DNA of 64,000 nt from Lachnospiraceae bacterium (lineage in GTDB: Bacteria; Bacillota; Clostridia; Lachnospirales; Lachnospiraceae): contig CAJTGB010000012.1 in NCBI GenBank assembly GCA_910575835.1, positions 1-64,000 of the forward strand, given 5' to 3'. Position 1 is the first letter of the stretch. Each line of letters opens with the position of its first letter. Below the pieces are notes generated by a model. The model saw nothing but the letters and a program-made list of their open reading frames with translations. It was not told the origin of the DNA and ran no database searches. Positions 7,527 through 16,200 of the stretch are shown here, in pieces. The translations under genes and the position numbers were made by a program.

Positions 7527-8469
7527 AATGTGCAGACGCCAGATTCTCATTCTCCTTAGAATCTCCGGGAATATCCGGCTTCTCCTCTATCCTCTGAATC
7601 AGTACAAACATAGTAGAAGCAACAAATGCACATGCTATCGTCACGATCCCGATCCGCATCTGATCCTCCACAAGCCAGTCCAAAAGCTTGAACTCTGTCG
7701 CCAGGACTGACAGCAGGTTCATCGCTATATGCGCAGCCGCCGGCGCCTTGACGGAACCGTACTTCTCATACAGATATGCGAGCATCATACCCAGGACAAA
7801 TCCATAGAACATCTGCACCATATTCATGTGCATCAACCCGAATGCCAGCGCCGAATACAGTGCCGCCTGCATGTAAGTCCCTCTCTCCCGCAGCCGCTTA
7901 AAGAGCAGTCCGCGGAAAACCAATTCCTCATTCACAGGCACCAGAATCCCCAGTACGATGATCTGCAAAGGAAGCGGCGAAGAATAGAACGCTTCCATCG
8001 TCGTCTGATATGACTCGCTCATATCAGACAGATTCCCTATAGTGATCAGGTTGTTAAGTCCAAGGCTCATGGCAAGCGCCATGAGAAGCGCGGCCGTATA
8101 CTTCCACAGCGGCGCCTTCTTATTCGGCACAAAACCTGTCATCCGTTCCCTCACGCGGTCCTTGTGAAAGAAAACAAGCATGATCGGAACCGTGACCAAC
8201 GCCGCAACTCCCTCGATCGCAACAGCGAAGCTCAAATACTGCTCCATAATCTTGTCATACAGATTCATCATCTGCTCTTCACTCTGCATAGCAGCCATCG
8301 ACATATCCTGATTAGCCATCATGTACATCATGGTAAATATCCCTGATGAGATCATACTGATGCCGATCGCGATCGCCCACTTTATCACGATCGGTCCCCA
8401 CAAATGCCAGATCCGTTTCCCATAATTCCCCGGTGTCATCGGAGGCACCTGCTGATATTGATGTTCCAT
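7525..8469 (-). CDS. CPBP-family intramembrane glutamic/metalloprotease
   Basis: This 314-residue membrane protein has about eight hydrophobic segments. The CPBP (Abi/CAAX protease) motifs are clear: NEELVFRG (EExxxR) near residue 185, FGLMHMN (FxxxH) near 210, and HIAMN (HxxxN) near 245. Members cleave prenylated proteins or peptides within the membrane; in Firmicutes some confer bacteriocin self-immunity. The start MEHQYQQ is preferred because GAGAGGGCGAAT precedes it. There is no bacteriocin gene next to it, so its substrate cannot be named. Confidence 0.88.
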   Translation of the reverse strand: MEHQYQQVPPMTPGNYGKRIWHLWGPIVIKWAIAIGISMISSGIFTMMYMMANQDMSMAAMQSEEQMMNLYDKIMEQYLSFAVAIEGVAALVTVPIMLVFFHKDRVRERMTGFVPNKKAPLWKYTAALLMALAMSLGLNNLITIGNLSDMSESYQTTMEAFYSSPLPLQIIVLGILVPVNEELVFRGLLFKRLRERGTYMQAALYSALAFGLMHMNMVQMFYGFVLGMMLAYLYEKYGSVKAPAAAHIAMNLLSVLATEFKLLDWLVEDQMRIGIVTIACAFVASTMFVLIQRIEEKPDIPGDSKENENLASAH

Positions 8470-8562
8470 ATTCGCCCTCTCTTTCATCTAAACCCAATGT
8501 ATTATATTATTCTACTTCTCAATCATGGAACATGCAATAAAAAAAGTATTAAATTTGTGAAT

Positions 8563-8609
8563 AGAAAGGAAGCCTCAGCATTCCTGTATCCTAAAACACT
8601 GCGGCTTCC
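8563..8609 (-). terminator. Terminator after the XRE gene
   Basis: A stem GGAAGCC...GGCTTCC, extended by CAG/CTG after one mismatch, is followed on the minus strand by TTTCTATTC. It lies 39 bases after the stop at 8648. Confidence 0.55.
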
Positions 8610-8647
8610 CATACCTGCTTCTGTATCTCATGCTTTATTCTTTTGTG

Positions 8648-9040
8648 TTAATAACAGGATAACAGAAAGTCTGATTTTTTGCATCCAGGTACAAACTGAT
8701 TGACACATAACTTCAAGATCCTCACAGTGGACCATCTCCTTATGCCTGTCAATTCATATCCCAACTGTCCTGTCATATCCATTCCGTCAGAATCCGCGGT
8801 CTTATCTGCCCCGCCGCCCCGCTCAACGATCAGGGAATCCATCGAGACCTCCAATAATCTGGCCAAAGCATACATATTATCCAGCGACGGCAGATTCTTC
8901 CCCCGAAACCAGTCATACACCGACTGCATAGCCGCAAAATTCATATAATCCCTGATCTCCCTCGCCTGGATTCCTCTTAAGTCACAGATCTCTTTAATCC
9001 TCTTTCCCGTCTCCTCAACGTCAATTACCGGATACTGCAC
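8648..9040 (-). CDS. XRE-family helix-turn-helix regulator
   Basis: This protein of about 130 residues has a single N-terminal HTH_3 domain (TGKRIKEICDLRGIQAREIRDYMNF, then VYDWFRGKNLPSLDNMYALARLLEVSMDSLIV). A poorly conserved C-terminal tail of about 50 residues follows. A GTG at 9040 with GGAG eight bases upstream is the likely start; another GTG at 9049 is in frame but too close to the ribosome site. It follows the Sce7726-type gene closely, so the two are probably cotranscribed. Target unknown. Confidence 0.75.
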   Translation of the reverse strand: MQYPVIDVEETGKRIKEICDLRGIQAREIRDYMNFAAMQSVYDWFRGKNLPSLDNMYALARLLEVSMDSLIVERGGGADKTADSDGMDMTGQLGYELTGIRRWSTVRILKLCVNQFVPGCKKSDFLLSCY

Positions 9041-9061
9041 GCTCTCCACTCCTTCCCGGAC

Positions 9062-9658
9062 CTAATAACCTCTGCGCTTCTTATACTCCCCAATGATCGC
9101 CCCGATCTCATTGTAATCCCGCTCGAACAGCTCTTGGCTGATCTGTACGTTTAAGATATCCTCAGGGACCCTCTCTATTATCTTATCCGTCACAAACTTC
9201 TTACTCTTCTGCTTATAACCCGGAAGCCCGTTCTGTTCCTGTATATGTGCAAGCTCCGGCCTCCATAAGATACCAAGCTTCAGTTTTAGATTCGTCTTCG
9301 GACTATCCCCGGCCTCCCGCATCACATAGAAGTCCATTGCGCCGTCTACCTTCTCAGCGGTGATTATCCCCCACCAATCCGGTACGTGTTCCCTGATATG
9401 CAGTCCATGGCTGCCCCCGGCGACTACATAATTACGGTCAAAATATCTGTCATAGTCCCTGACCTGCCGCTTAAGCCTGACATATGTATCCGCATCGCTC
9501 TTGATCTCAATACCTGCGACCGCACAGGGCATCACCATTACAATATCTGCCCGGGATCTCCCCATCTGCTTTTCTTCGATGATCCGAATCTTCCCGTAAC
9601 GCTCCTCCAGGAAATCAAACAACGGTTCCCTGATATCCTTATCATATAATTTCACCAT
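9062..9658 (-). CDS. Sce7726-family protein (PD-(D/E)XK-like)
   Basis: This 198-residue protein has the Sce7726 pattern: RSRADIVMVMP, then AGIEIKSDADTYVRLKRQVRDYDRYFDRNYVVAG. The D...ExK arrangement (ADI...EIK) is the metal site of PD-(D/E)XK nucleases. Families of this kind occur in accessory loci and phage-defence neighbourhoods, but no activity is established for this protein. It is adjacent to an XRE regulator, an arrangement seen in two-gene accessory modules. No conjugation or phage genes surround it. Confidence 0.72.
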   Translation of the reverse strand: MVKLYDKDIREPLFDFLEERYGKIRIIEEKQMGRSRADIVMVMPCAVAGIEIKSDADTYVRLKRQVRDYDRYFDRNYVVAGGSHGLHIREHVPDWWGIITAEKVDGAMDFYVMREAGDSPKTNLKLKLGILWRPELAHIQEQNGLPGYKQKSKKFVTDKIIERVPEDILNVQISQELFERDYNEIGAIIGEYKKRRGY

Positions 9659-9675
9659 TCCTCATATCACCGCAC

Positions 9676-9714
9676 AAAGGCTGAACCTCCCCGCCCTGGG
9701 AATGCTCAGCCTTT
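9676..9714. terminator. Terminator hairpin after the prolyl-tRNA editing gene
   Basis: The stem AAAGGCTGA...TCAGCCTTT has a GC-rich interior (CCTCCCC...GGGAATG partly pairs). T-rich sequence lies on both sides (TTTGTG on minus, TTTCTCTTTTG on plus). It sits 18 bases downstream of the stop at 9732. Confidence 0.6.
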
Positions 9715-9731
9715 CTCTTTTGTAAATATAT

Positions 9732-10223
9732 CTACAGCTTGACCTTCACCACATCCACATCAAGATCCCACAGGAACTTATCCAGATCCTTGAAGGATAA
9801 GAATACCGTCGCCGTATTGTCAAGCGGATGGATTCCGAGACTCTTACATCTGCTCAAATCCTTATCAATAAAAAATTCCACCGCATGCTCCGTATCGTTC
9901 ATCAGGCCAAAGGGCGTCACGCTTCCCTGCTTAAGCCCCAGATACTTCTCTAAGCGGTCCTCCGAAGCAAAGCTTAAGTTCCCTCCGCCAAGCTGCCTGC
10001 CAAGGGCCTTAAGATCTACCTTCTTATCCTCCTCACAGGTTACAAGAAAATGCCTCTTCCCCTTCGAATCCCTTAAAAACAGGTTCTTACACAGAGTTCC
10101 CTTCTCCGGGAGCCCCAGCCTGTCCATATCCTCCATGGTATATACCGGCTCATGCTCCACCACCTCATACTTAATCTTCAGCTTATCCAGCGCATCATAT
10201 ACCCGCTGCTTTTGATCCTCCAT
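9732..10223 (-). CDS. Ala-tRNA(Pro) deacylase of the YbaK/ProX type
   Basis: This 163-residue free-standing editing domain hydrolyses mischarged tRNA(Pro), usually Ala-tRNA(Pro). The family markers are HEPVYTMEDM, a conserved Lys in TLCKNLFLRD, and the glycine loop LKQGSVTPFGLMND, all of ProXp-ala/PrdX type. The ATG follows AAGGAGTGATCGCAG. The XRE-cupin gene ends 17 bp upstream, so the two may form one transcript. Length is normal for the family. Confidence 0.9.
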   Translation of the reverse strand: MEDQKQRVYDALDKLKIKYEVVEHEPVYTMEDMDRLGLPEKGTLCKNLFLRDSKGKRHFLVTCEEDKKVDLKALGRQLGGGNLSFASEDRLEKYLGLKQGSVTPFGLMNDTEHAVEFFIDKDLSRCKSLGIHPLDNTATVFLSFKDLDKFLWDLDVDVVKVKL

Positions 10224-10240
10224 GCTGCGATCACTCCTTC

Positions 10241-10795
10241 CTATCCGGGATAATGGACTACGATACTCGCAGTCACCATCCCCATTCCTGTATTCTTATA
10301 TACATACTCGTCGAAGGCATTGTAAGACGCTGAATCTCCTGCCTTCAATACATACTCTCTGTCGTTAAATATCAACGTCAGTTCTCCGGAATAAACGGTA
10401 ATAAATTCCCTGGTTCCACTCATCTGCCGATTCCCCTGCATCCTGCCTCCTTCATCGAATTCCAGGTCAAAGATCTCAAAATCCTGTCTCTCCCTGAATT
10501 CAAAGACCGGATATAGCCGGTACTTTCCTTCGTCACCGATCAGCGGCGTCACCACCGACTTGCCCGTCATCGAGAAAGGCTTGGGCTTGTCCGCTGTAAA
10601 TGCAGTCACCGGAACCTTCAAGCCAAGGGACAGCTTATACACTGTCGAAATCGTGGGATTGACTTCCCCGCGCTCCAATTGGCTTAACATACTCTTGCTG
10701 ATAGAAGTAAGGGATGATACCTGTTCCAGACTCAATTCCTTTCGCTTCCTGATATCTCTCAGATTACCCGCAATAATATGATTCAAGTTCTCCAA
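10241..10795 (-). CDS. XRE-cupin transcriptional regulator
   Basis: This 184-residue regulator has an N-terminal HTH (IRKRKELSLEQVSSLTSISKSMLSQLERGEVNPTISTVYKLSLGL) and a C-terminal cupin sensing domain (TREFITVYSGELTLIFNDREYVLKAGDSASYNA). Such proteins control amino-acid, polyamine or efflux genes in response to small ligands. Translation starts at TTG (10793-10795), seven bases after AGGAGG; no ATG fits. It precedes the prolyl-tRNA editing gene on the same strand and may control it. Confidence 0.88.
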   Translation of the reverse strand: MENLNHIIAGNLRDIRKRKELSLEQVSSLTSISKSMLSQLERGEVNPTISTVYKLSLGLKVPVTAFTADKPKPFSMTGKSVVTPLIGDEGKYRLYPVFEFRERQDFEIFDLEFDEGGRMQGNRQMSGTREFITVYSGELTLIFNDREYVLKAGDSASYNAFDEYVYKNTGMGMVTASIVVHYPG

Positions 10796-10895
10796 AGGGA
10801 TTCCTCCTTAAAATTCCTGTATATTAAATTTTTTTCTATTATATTGCATAGCATGAGAAAAGTAAAGCTAAAAATAACAAGGGCAGAATAAAAAA

Positions 10896-11819
10896 CTACC
10901 CTTCAAAACATTCTACCACCGCTTCCTCATACCTGTCCGTCTTTTCTGCTTTTTTAATCCGCTTCAGCTGCTTCTCGCATCCCGGAAATGATCTGCCCAT
11001 ATAACACCAGATCTCCTTCATCTTAAACAGCACGTTTTTATCCCCCATGCCGGTGCCGCGGTATTCTTCATATATCCGGTCATGGAACCTTCGGATCAGC
11101 GCCCTGTCCGGCGATCCGGCGCCCTCGATCTCGCTTAGAAGTCCCGGATTCTCTATAATTCCCCTTCCGATCATACAGGTATCCACCGAAGGGAATCTGT
11201 TTTGAATCATCCTTACATCTTCCTTTGAACAGATATCTCCGTTATAACACAGATCGATCCTGCTCGTCCTGACCGCCTCTTCAAACATCTCAAGATTCGG
11301 CTTATTCTTATAGAAATCAGTCTGAATCCTGGGATGGATGATCAGCTCCTCTGCCGGATACCGGTTATAGATCTTAAGAAGTCCCAAAAACTCCTCAGGA
11401 TCGTCCTTCCCGATCCTGGTCTTGATCGAGATCTTAACCTTTGCCTTCGAATAGATCTCATCCAAAAAACGGTCAAGTCCTTCCGGATCTGCAAGGAATC
11501 CAGAGCCCCTTCCCTTCGAAACCACCGTTTTGGATGGACAGCCCAGATTCAGATTGATCTCTCCGTATCCGTAATATGTAAGCTTCTCGGCCGTTCCCAG
11601 GAAATCCTCAGCCCGGTTCGTCAATATCTGGGGAACCAGCCGCATCCCCTTGTTATTCTCCGGCAGGAGCTCCGCCAACTCCTTCGCGTTAAATCCTCTC
11701 TTCGTGTGCGGAGACAAAAAAGGTGTAAAATATTTGTCCATGGGCCGGAAACAGTCATGATACGCCCTTCGGTATATCCGCGTGGTAATCCCCTCTAACG
11801 GAGCCAGATAATATCTCAT
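10896..11819 (-). CDS. dus: tRNA dihydrouridine synthase
   Basis: This 307-residue flavoenzyme reduces uridine in tRNA D-loops using NADPH. It starts in the FMN barrel (MRYYLAPLEGITTRIYRRAYHD) and has the catalytic-cysteine loop NLNLGCPSKTVVSKGRGSGFL near residues 88-108. It also has KISIKTRIG, the HPR (IIHPRIQTDFY) and GRGIIENPGLL motifs. It is a stand-alone gene of normal length. An extended -10 box (TGGTATGAT) lies near 11875-11880. Confidence 0.92.
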   Translation of the reverse strand: MRYYLAPLEGITTRIYRRAYHDCFRPMDKYFTPFLSPHTKRGFNAKELAELLPENNKGMRLVPQILTNRAEDFLGTAEKLTYYGYGEINLNLGCPSKTVVSKGRGSGFLADPEGLDRFLDEIYSKAKVKISIKTRIGKDDPEEFLGLLKIYNRYPAEELIIHPRIQTDFYKNKPNLEMFEEAVRTSRIDLCYNGDICSKEDVRMIQNRFPSVDTCMIGRGIIENPGLLSEIEGAGSPDRALIRRFHDRIYEEYRGTGMGDKNVLFKMKEIWCYMGRSFPGCEKQLKRIKKAEKTDRYEEAVVECFEG

Positions 11820-11924
11820 CGCCTTCGCTGTCCTTTCTCACTGTCCTGCGGGACAGAATATTCATGTGTTTTTTATCATACCACAATTCTCCCATCCCGC
11901 GCCACTCTTATTTTTCCGTTCCGC

Positions 11925-12077
11925 TTAATCCGGCTTCTCTATTTTGACCGATACCTCTGTAAGCTTCACAATATTTGTCTGTTCTGTACTCTTTTTTCCC
12001 TTATCTTTCTGCTGCTCCGCCCTCTTCTTGGCAGCGTACAGATTACCCGGCAGAAGATCCAGCTTCAATTCCTTCAT
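11925..12077 (-). CDS. Small charged protein of 50 residues, unknown function
   Basis: The frame begins MKELKLDLLPGNLYAAKKRA, is lysine/glutamine rich in the middle (EQQKDKGKKSTEQTN), and ends with an amphipathic strand IVKLTEVSVKIEKPD. The ATG is preceded by AAAGGAG at suitable spacing. The gene has its own promoter-like TATAAT (12142-12147) just behind the terminator of the upstream operon. No family is recognised. Codon use and the ribosome site argue that it is real. It has no signal peptide or membrane segment. Confidence 0.65.
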   Translation of the reverse strand: MKELKLDLLPGNLYAAKKRAEQQKDKGKKSTEQTNIVKLTEVSVKIEKPD

Positions 12078-12155
12078 ATTCTACGTGCTCCTTTCAGCAA
12101 GACAAGTCTTCCTGATAGATAGTATGCACGCCCCTGCCCCGATTATACACCCCGA

Positions 12156-12204
12156 TAAAAAGAACAGACCCCGGCCAATGAAGTTCTTCTCATTGACCGA
12201 GATC
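12156..12204 (-). terminator. Terminator of the M60/cohesin operon
   Basis: On the minus strand a 15-bp stem (GATCTCGGTCAATGA pairing with TCATTGGCCGGGGTC), loop GAAGAACT, is followed by TGTTCTTTTT. It lies about 120 bases after the stop at 12326. The remainder of 12205-12325 holds a GC-rich stretch with short inverted repeats and no frame I can support. Confidence 0.75.
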
Positions 12205-12325
12205 CGTCCTGATCTTATATCCTATCCGTCCGGCTTGCCGCCTTACGGACAATCACATACTAATGCCGCGCGGCGAATCCCTTTACCGGTCTTGTCTCGC
12301 TTGCTGCCCGGCGGACGATCATATA

Positions 12326-13279
12326 TTACTGCCGCCTGCGTCTGCGCAAGACATTCACACCGAATACAGCCATACACAGCGCCGCTGCCGCAGCATAAGT
12401 CACAGCCGGATTCATATCTCCCGTCTTGACTCCCTGGACCCTGGTACCGTTCTGCTTCCGGTTCTCGGTGATCACGTCTTTTCCGGTATTAGTGCTGTTG
12501 CTTCCGGTATTCTGATTACTCTCGAAGAGCGCCAGCGCATTCTCCAGATTCATAAGCGCCGCCTGCAACTCCTCCAGAGTCGCATTAGGATCTTCAAGAA
12601 CCCTCTTTGCCTCGTCGATCACTCTTTGCAGCTCCTCCGTCCGTTGGTCTGCCGGAATCATCTCCGCCTTCTCTATAAGAGCCTTAAGCTCAGCTCTTAT
12701 GGCGTCGATCTCCGGCGTTCCGCCCGGCGGATTACCCTCTGACGGCTTATTTGGACGGTCCGATTCACTGCCATATCCAAGCAGGTCTGCTTCCGTGACC
12801 AGCGCCGTCGTATTACCCCGGACCACTTTAAGCTGGCTTTCATCAATATTAACTGTAAAAGGTATCAGACTTCCGTCCGCCCTCTTCACATATACCGTTC
12901 CGACATCCAGGAAATCTCCATCCTCATCTGCCGTAAATAACGGCGTTGTTCCCGCAATATAGATATTCAAGATCCGTCCCTGGTCTGACCGGAACGTATG
13001 AACCTTGGTATTCCCTAAGATCCACTCCGTAAACTCTACTCCCGGCACGATCCCATCTGCGCTTCCCGCCGTATCCTTCAAGTCTAATGAAAGACTGATC
13101 GAAACCGTAGTAATTCCTTCCTGCGCCGCATTGGGGAGGGTCAGCTTCACAGAAGCCTTCCCCTCTTCACTCTCAGTCGCATTGATCGCCGACACCGCAG
13201 CCGATGCCTTGAGCGGCAGCATTGCGATAAATGCGAACACTGCCATGATCATGCCCATACTTAATATATATTTCTTCAT
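12326..13279 (-). CDS. Cell-surface protein with cohesin-like domain and sorting-type tail
   Basis: This 317-residue protein has a signal peptide (MKKYILSMGMIMAVFAFIAMLPLKASA). A beta-rich domain at about 30-160 reads like a cohesin (SVKLTLP, GITTVSISLSLDL, GRILNIYIAGTTPLF, DVGTVYV). A three-helix FIVAR-like segment follows (IDAIRAELKALIEKAE through NATLEELQAALMNLENAL, about 195-260). It ends in a KTGD motif, a hydrophobic helix and RRRRRQ, a sortase-type tail, though with VKTGD rather than LPxTG. It starts 12 bp after the dockerin-bearing M60 gene, so it may be that enzyme's surface receptor. The cohesin call is from pattern only. Confidence 0.7.
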   Translation of the reverse strand: MKKYILSMGMIMAVFAFIAMLPLKASAAVSAINATESEEGKASVKLTLPNAAQEGITTVSISLSLDLKDTAGSADGIVPGVEFTEWILGNTKVHTFRSDQGRILNIYIAGTTPLFTADEDGDFLDVGTVYVKRADGSLIPFTVNIDESQLKVVRGNTTALVTEADLLGYGSESDRPNKPSEGNPPGGTPEIDAIRAELKALIEKAEMIPADQRTEELQRVIDEAKRVLEDPNATLEELQAALMNLENALALFESNQNTGSNSTNTGKDVITENRKQNGTRVQGVKTGDMNPAVTYAAAAALCMAVFGVNVLRRRRRQ

Positions 13280-13291
13280 GTTCTACTCCTT

Positions 13292-16200
13292 TTATCGCTG
13301 TTGTTTCTTGCCGCTGAGCGTTATACTCGGAAGCGTTGACGGCATAGTCTCAAACACGGTATCGCTGACCATCCTCTGTCCCTCAAGGGTCAAAGCATTA
13401 TCCACACGGTACAGCTCTGCGCGCACCTGCTTAAGACTTGCAAGATCCGCCTGCTCCGGTTTGATCCAATAGATCCAGGTTCCGTCATAGGTATCTTCGA
13501 TCGGGCCTGATTCCGATACCGTTGAAAATACCACCTGTTCTGCATTCAGAGAACCGTCAGTCCCCGTACCTCCGACGATGTTGCCGTTCTGGTCATAGAG
13601 CAGCACTACATTGTAAGCTGAATTTCCCTTGTAGGTTCCGGTAAATACGATCGAACCTGCCGGGATCACATCCGTATCCTTCTGTCCGTACTGATATGCG
13701 TTATCCAGCTTGCCGATCGCCGCAGTACCGCTGCCGGAAGCCTTCCTGAACTCTACATTATCTCCGGTCACTCCAAACACATCCAGCTCTGTGATCGCAA
13801 TCTCTCTTCCCTTCTGGTTCTTAATAGCAAGCTTCATCGCCGTCGTCTGATACAGCGCAATATTCTTAGTGCCTTCCTTAGCGAAATGAACACTCCTGCT
13901 GCCGGAAGCTTCGAATGATCCTGCTGCCGCTTCTATCCAGGTACCGTCCGCGTCGTTCTTCACATAGACGCTGTAATCCTTGATCGGATTGCCGCTGTTC
14001 ACCGTATACTTAAGACCGGCAACCCTGGTAGGCTGATTGAATTCTATCAGAACTTCAGCATTGACACCCGCCGTTCCGGTATATACCGTATCGCTCTTGT
14101 TGTCGATCGCATTTTTAATCGGCGCCTCCTTAACCGGACTGCATGAATCCTCAATATCTTCGTCGTCTGATGCTAATGCACTCGTAGCGGTCATATCATT
14201 GGTGCTGGCCGTCCAGTGCGTCTTGTCGATCTCGCCCTCGTGCATGATCTTAAGCGCCGGCAGAGTCTTTACCGCAGAACGGTTCAGATACTTGTCGATC
14301 AGCGTGATCTCATAGGTCACCACGCGATTATTCATTGTTGTCACAACATCCGTAAACTGGCTTCCAGTCGTAAATCCTACGACCTCTCTCTCAACCTGTC
14401 CGTTCGAAGTCGTACAGCGCACGATCTCATATCCCTGGATGTCCTCTGCGCTGATATTCTTGGAACTCAGCGTAATATCTACCTGATTCGCAGCACTGGC
14501 ATTGATAACGGCTGCTGTGCTGTCGCCGACCGCTTCTACTGCCCCGGCCGTACCAAGCGAACTGCCGCTGCCATTTACCCGATATACACGGGAATTATCA
14601 TCTACATAGTAGATCGCCCTTGTCTCTGCCGCAAACTGATCTGCATAGTTTACAGTATCCTGATTCGGTGTCATACCCCAGCGTACGAAGAAGTCCAGGA
14701 TGTTCTTCTGTGCCGCCGCGCAGGCTAAGCGCATCAAATCCTGATCCCTGTCTCCTGACAGTGCAAGCGCCACGCCTCCCGGCGCCGGTGCTTTTGCAGG
14801 AGTCCTCGAATAGCTATCCACCCTTGCAAAGAAGAGGTTATTGAGCTGGTCCGTATAATCCGAATAAGTCTTATAATTGAATCCGCTGTCATACGCCAGA
14901 TGAAGCTGCCAGTACATACCAAGCTGCGTAAACACATTGGACGCGCGGCCCTTCGTACCGGATGTAACCTTATCATACACATTATCGTATTTGAACCGTA
15001 CAGTGTCATTATCATCATGTGCCTGTGCAAGCACCGCAAAATAATTGTTCGTGATCTCTGCGACCGCGTAGGTTCCCTGGTTGATACAATGTCCGATTTC
15101 ATGGGCGATTCCCCATCCAAAATACTGACCGCTTTGATACCTGCCGCTATCATCAGACTGTACCGGAACTCCGTTTATCATTCCCGGCGCCGACCCCCAC
15201 TCGATACCTATATGGTTGCCTGACGCATACATGAACGCACCCGCGAACATCCTCTGATAACGGATGTTCAGATGATTCGCCGGAATCTTGTCTTTCACAT
15301 CTGTTGCATTATTGTTCAATCCCTTATGCTGATAGAACAAGCCCATCATGCCTTCCATAGCGTCCATAGACGTCACAAGCTTCTGTGCTCTGGCCTGTGT
15401 GCTTCCCGATCCTGTACCGGCAAGGATCTGCTGTGCCGGAAGGGATAACATCATCGTATCCAGCATAATATCAGATGCTCCAAGGATACAGTCCGCCGCC
15501 TTATACTCATACTGTACTGACGTATTCTTGGAATTCTTATGAACCTCGTTATGTTTTGCCTGTATGCTGCCTACATAGGCATCCAGCTTCGTGATATACG
15601 CTTCGGCCCTCGCAAGACGTTCACCGGCATCGCTGACCTTATACAGATCAAGCCTTGGAACCTCTACGCCGCCGTTCACGCGAACCGCATAACGGTCATT
15701 GGCATTGTTTCCTGTATACTGTACATACAGCGCGCCTCCTGACTCTGCATCGACGGACCAGAGCTTCGGAATTGTAATGTCATTTCTTCCGATCTTAAGC
15801 GTCGCTACCGCCCGGAACATTGAGCCTGACTCCGAATGATACTGCGTGCTTACAAGCTGTAAGTTGGTCGTATCACCAGTCTTCTTCGTATTATGTCCGA
15901 CATAGACCGTGATCTCCTCTCCTGCCGCCGCTGTCACTCCCAGAGGCTGCCATGCATTCAATCCGCCGAAACCGCGTCCCACATCCCTGGTCGTGATGGT
16001 ATTGTAGATACCTACCGTCTCCGTTAGCTGCTTGGAGTTCAGGATGTCTTCCGCAGTCTTCAATTCACGCTCCAGATAATCCTTATCCGGATGATATTCT
16101 TTGCTTTCCGGATCCTGGGTATTGATCCGTTTCCTCAGAGCGTCAATCACCGACTGGTCCACGTCGCTTCTCAGCACCGTATGAAGATCATCCTCATAGA

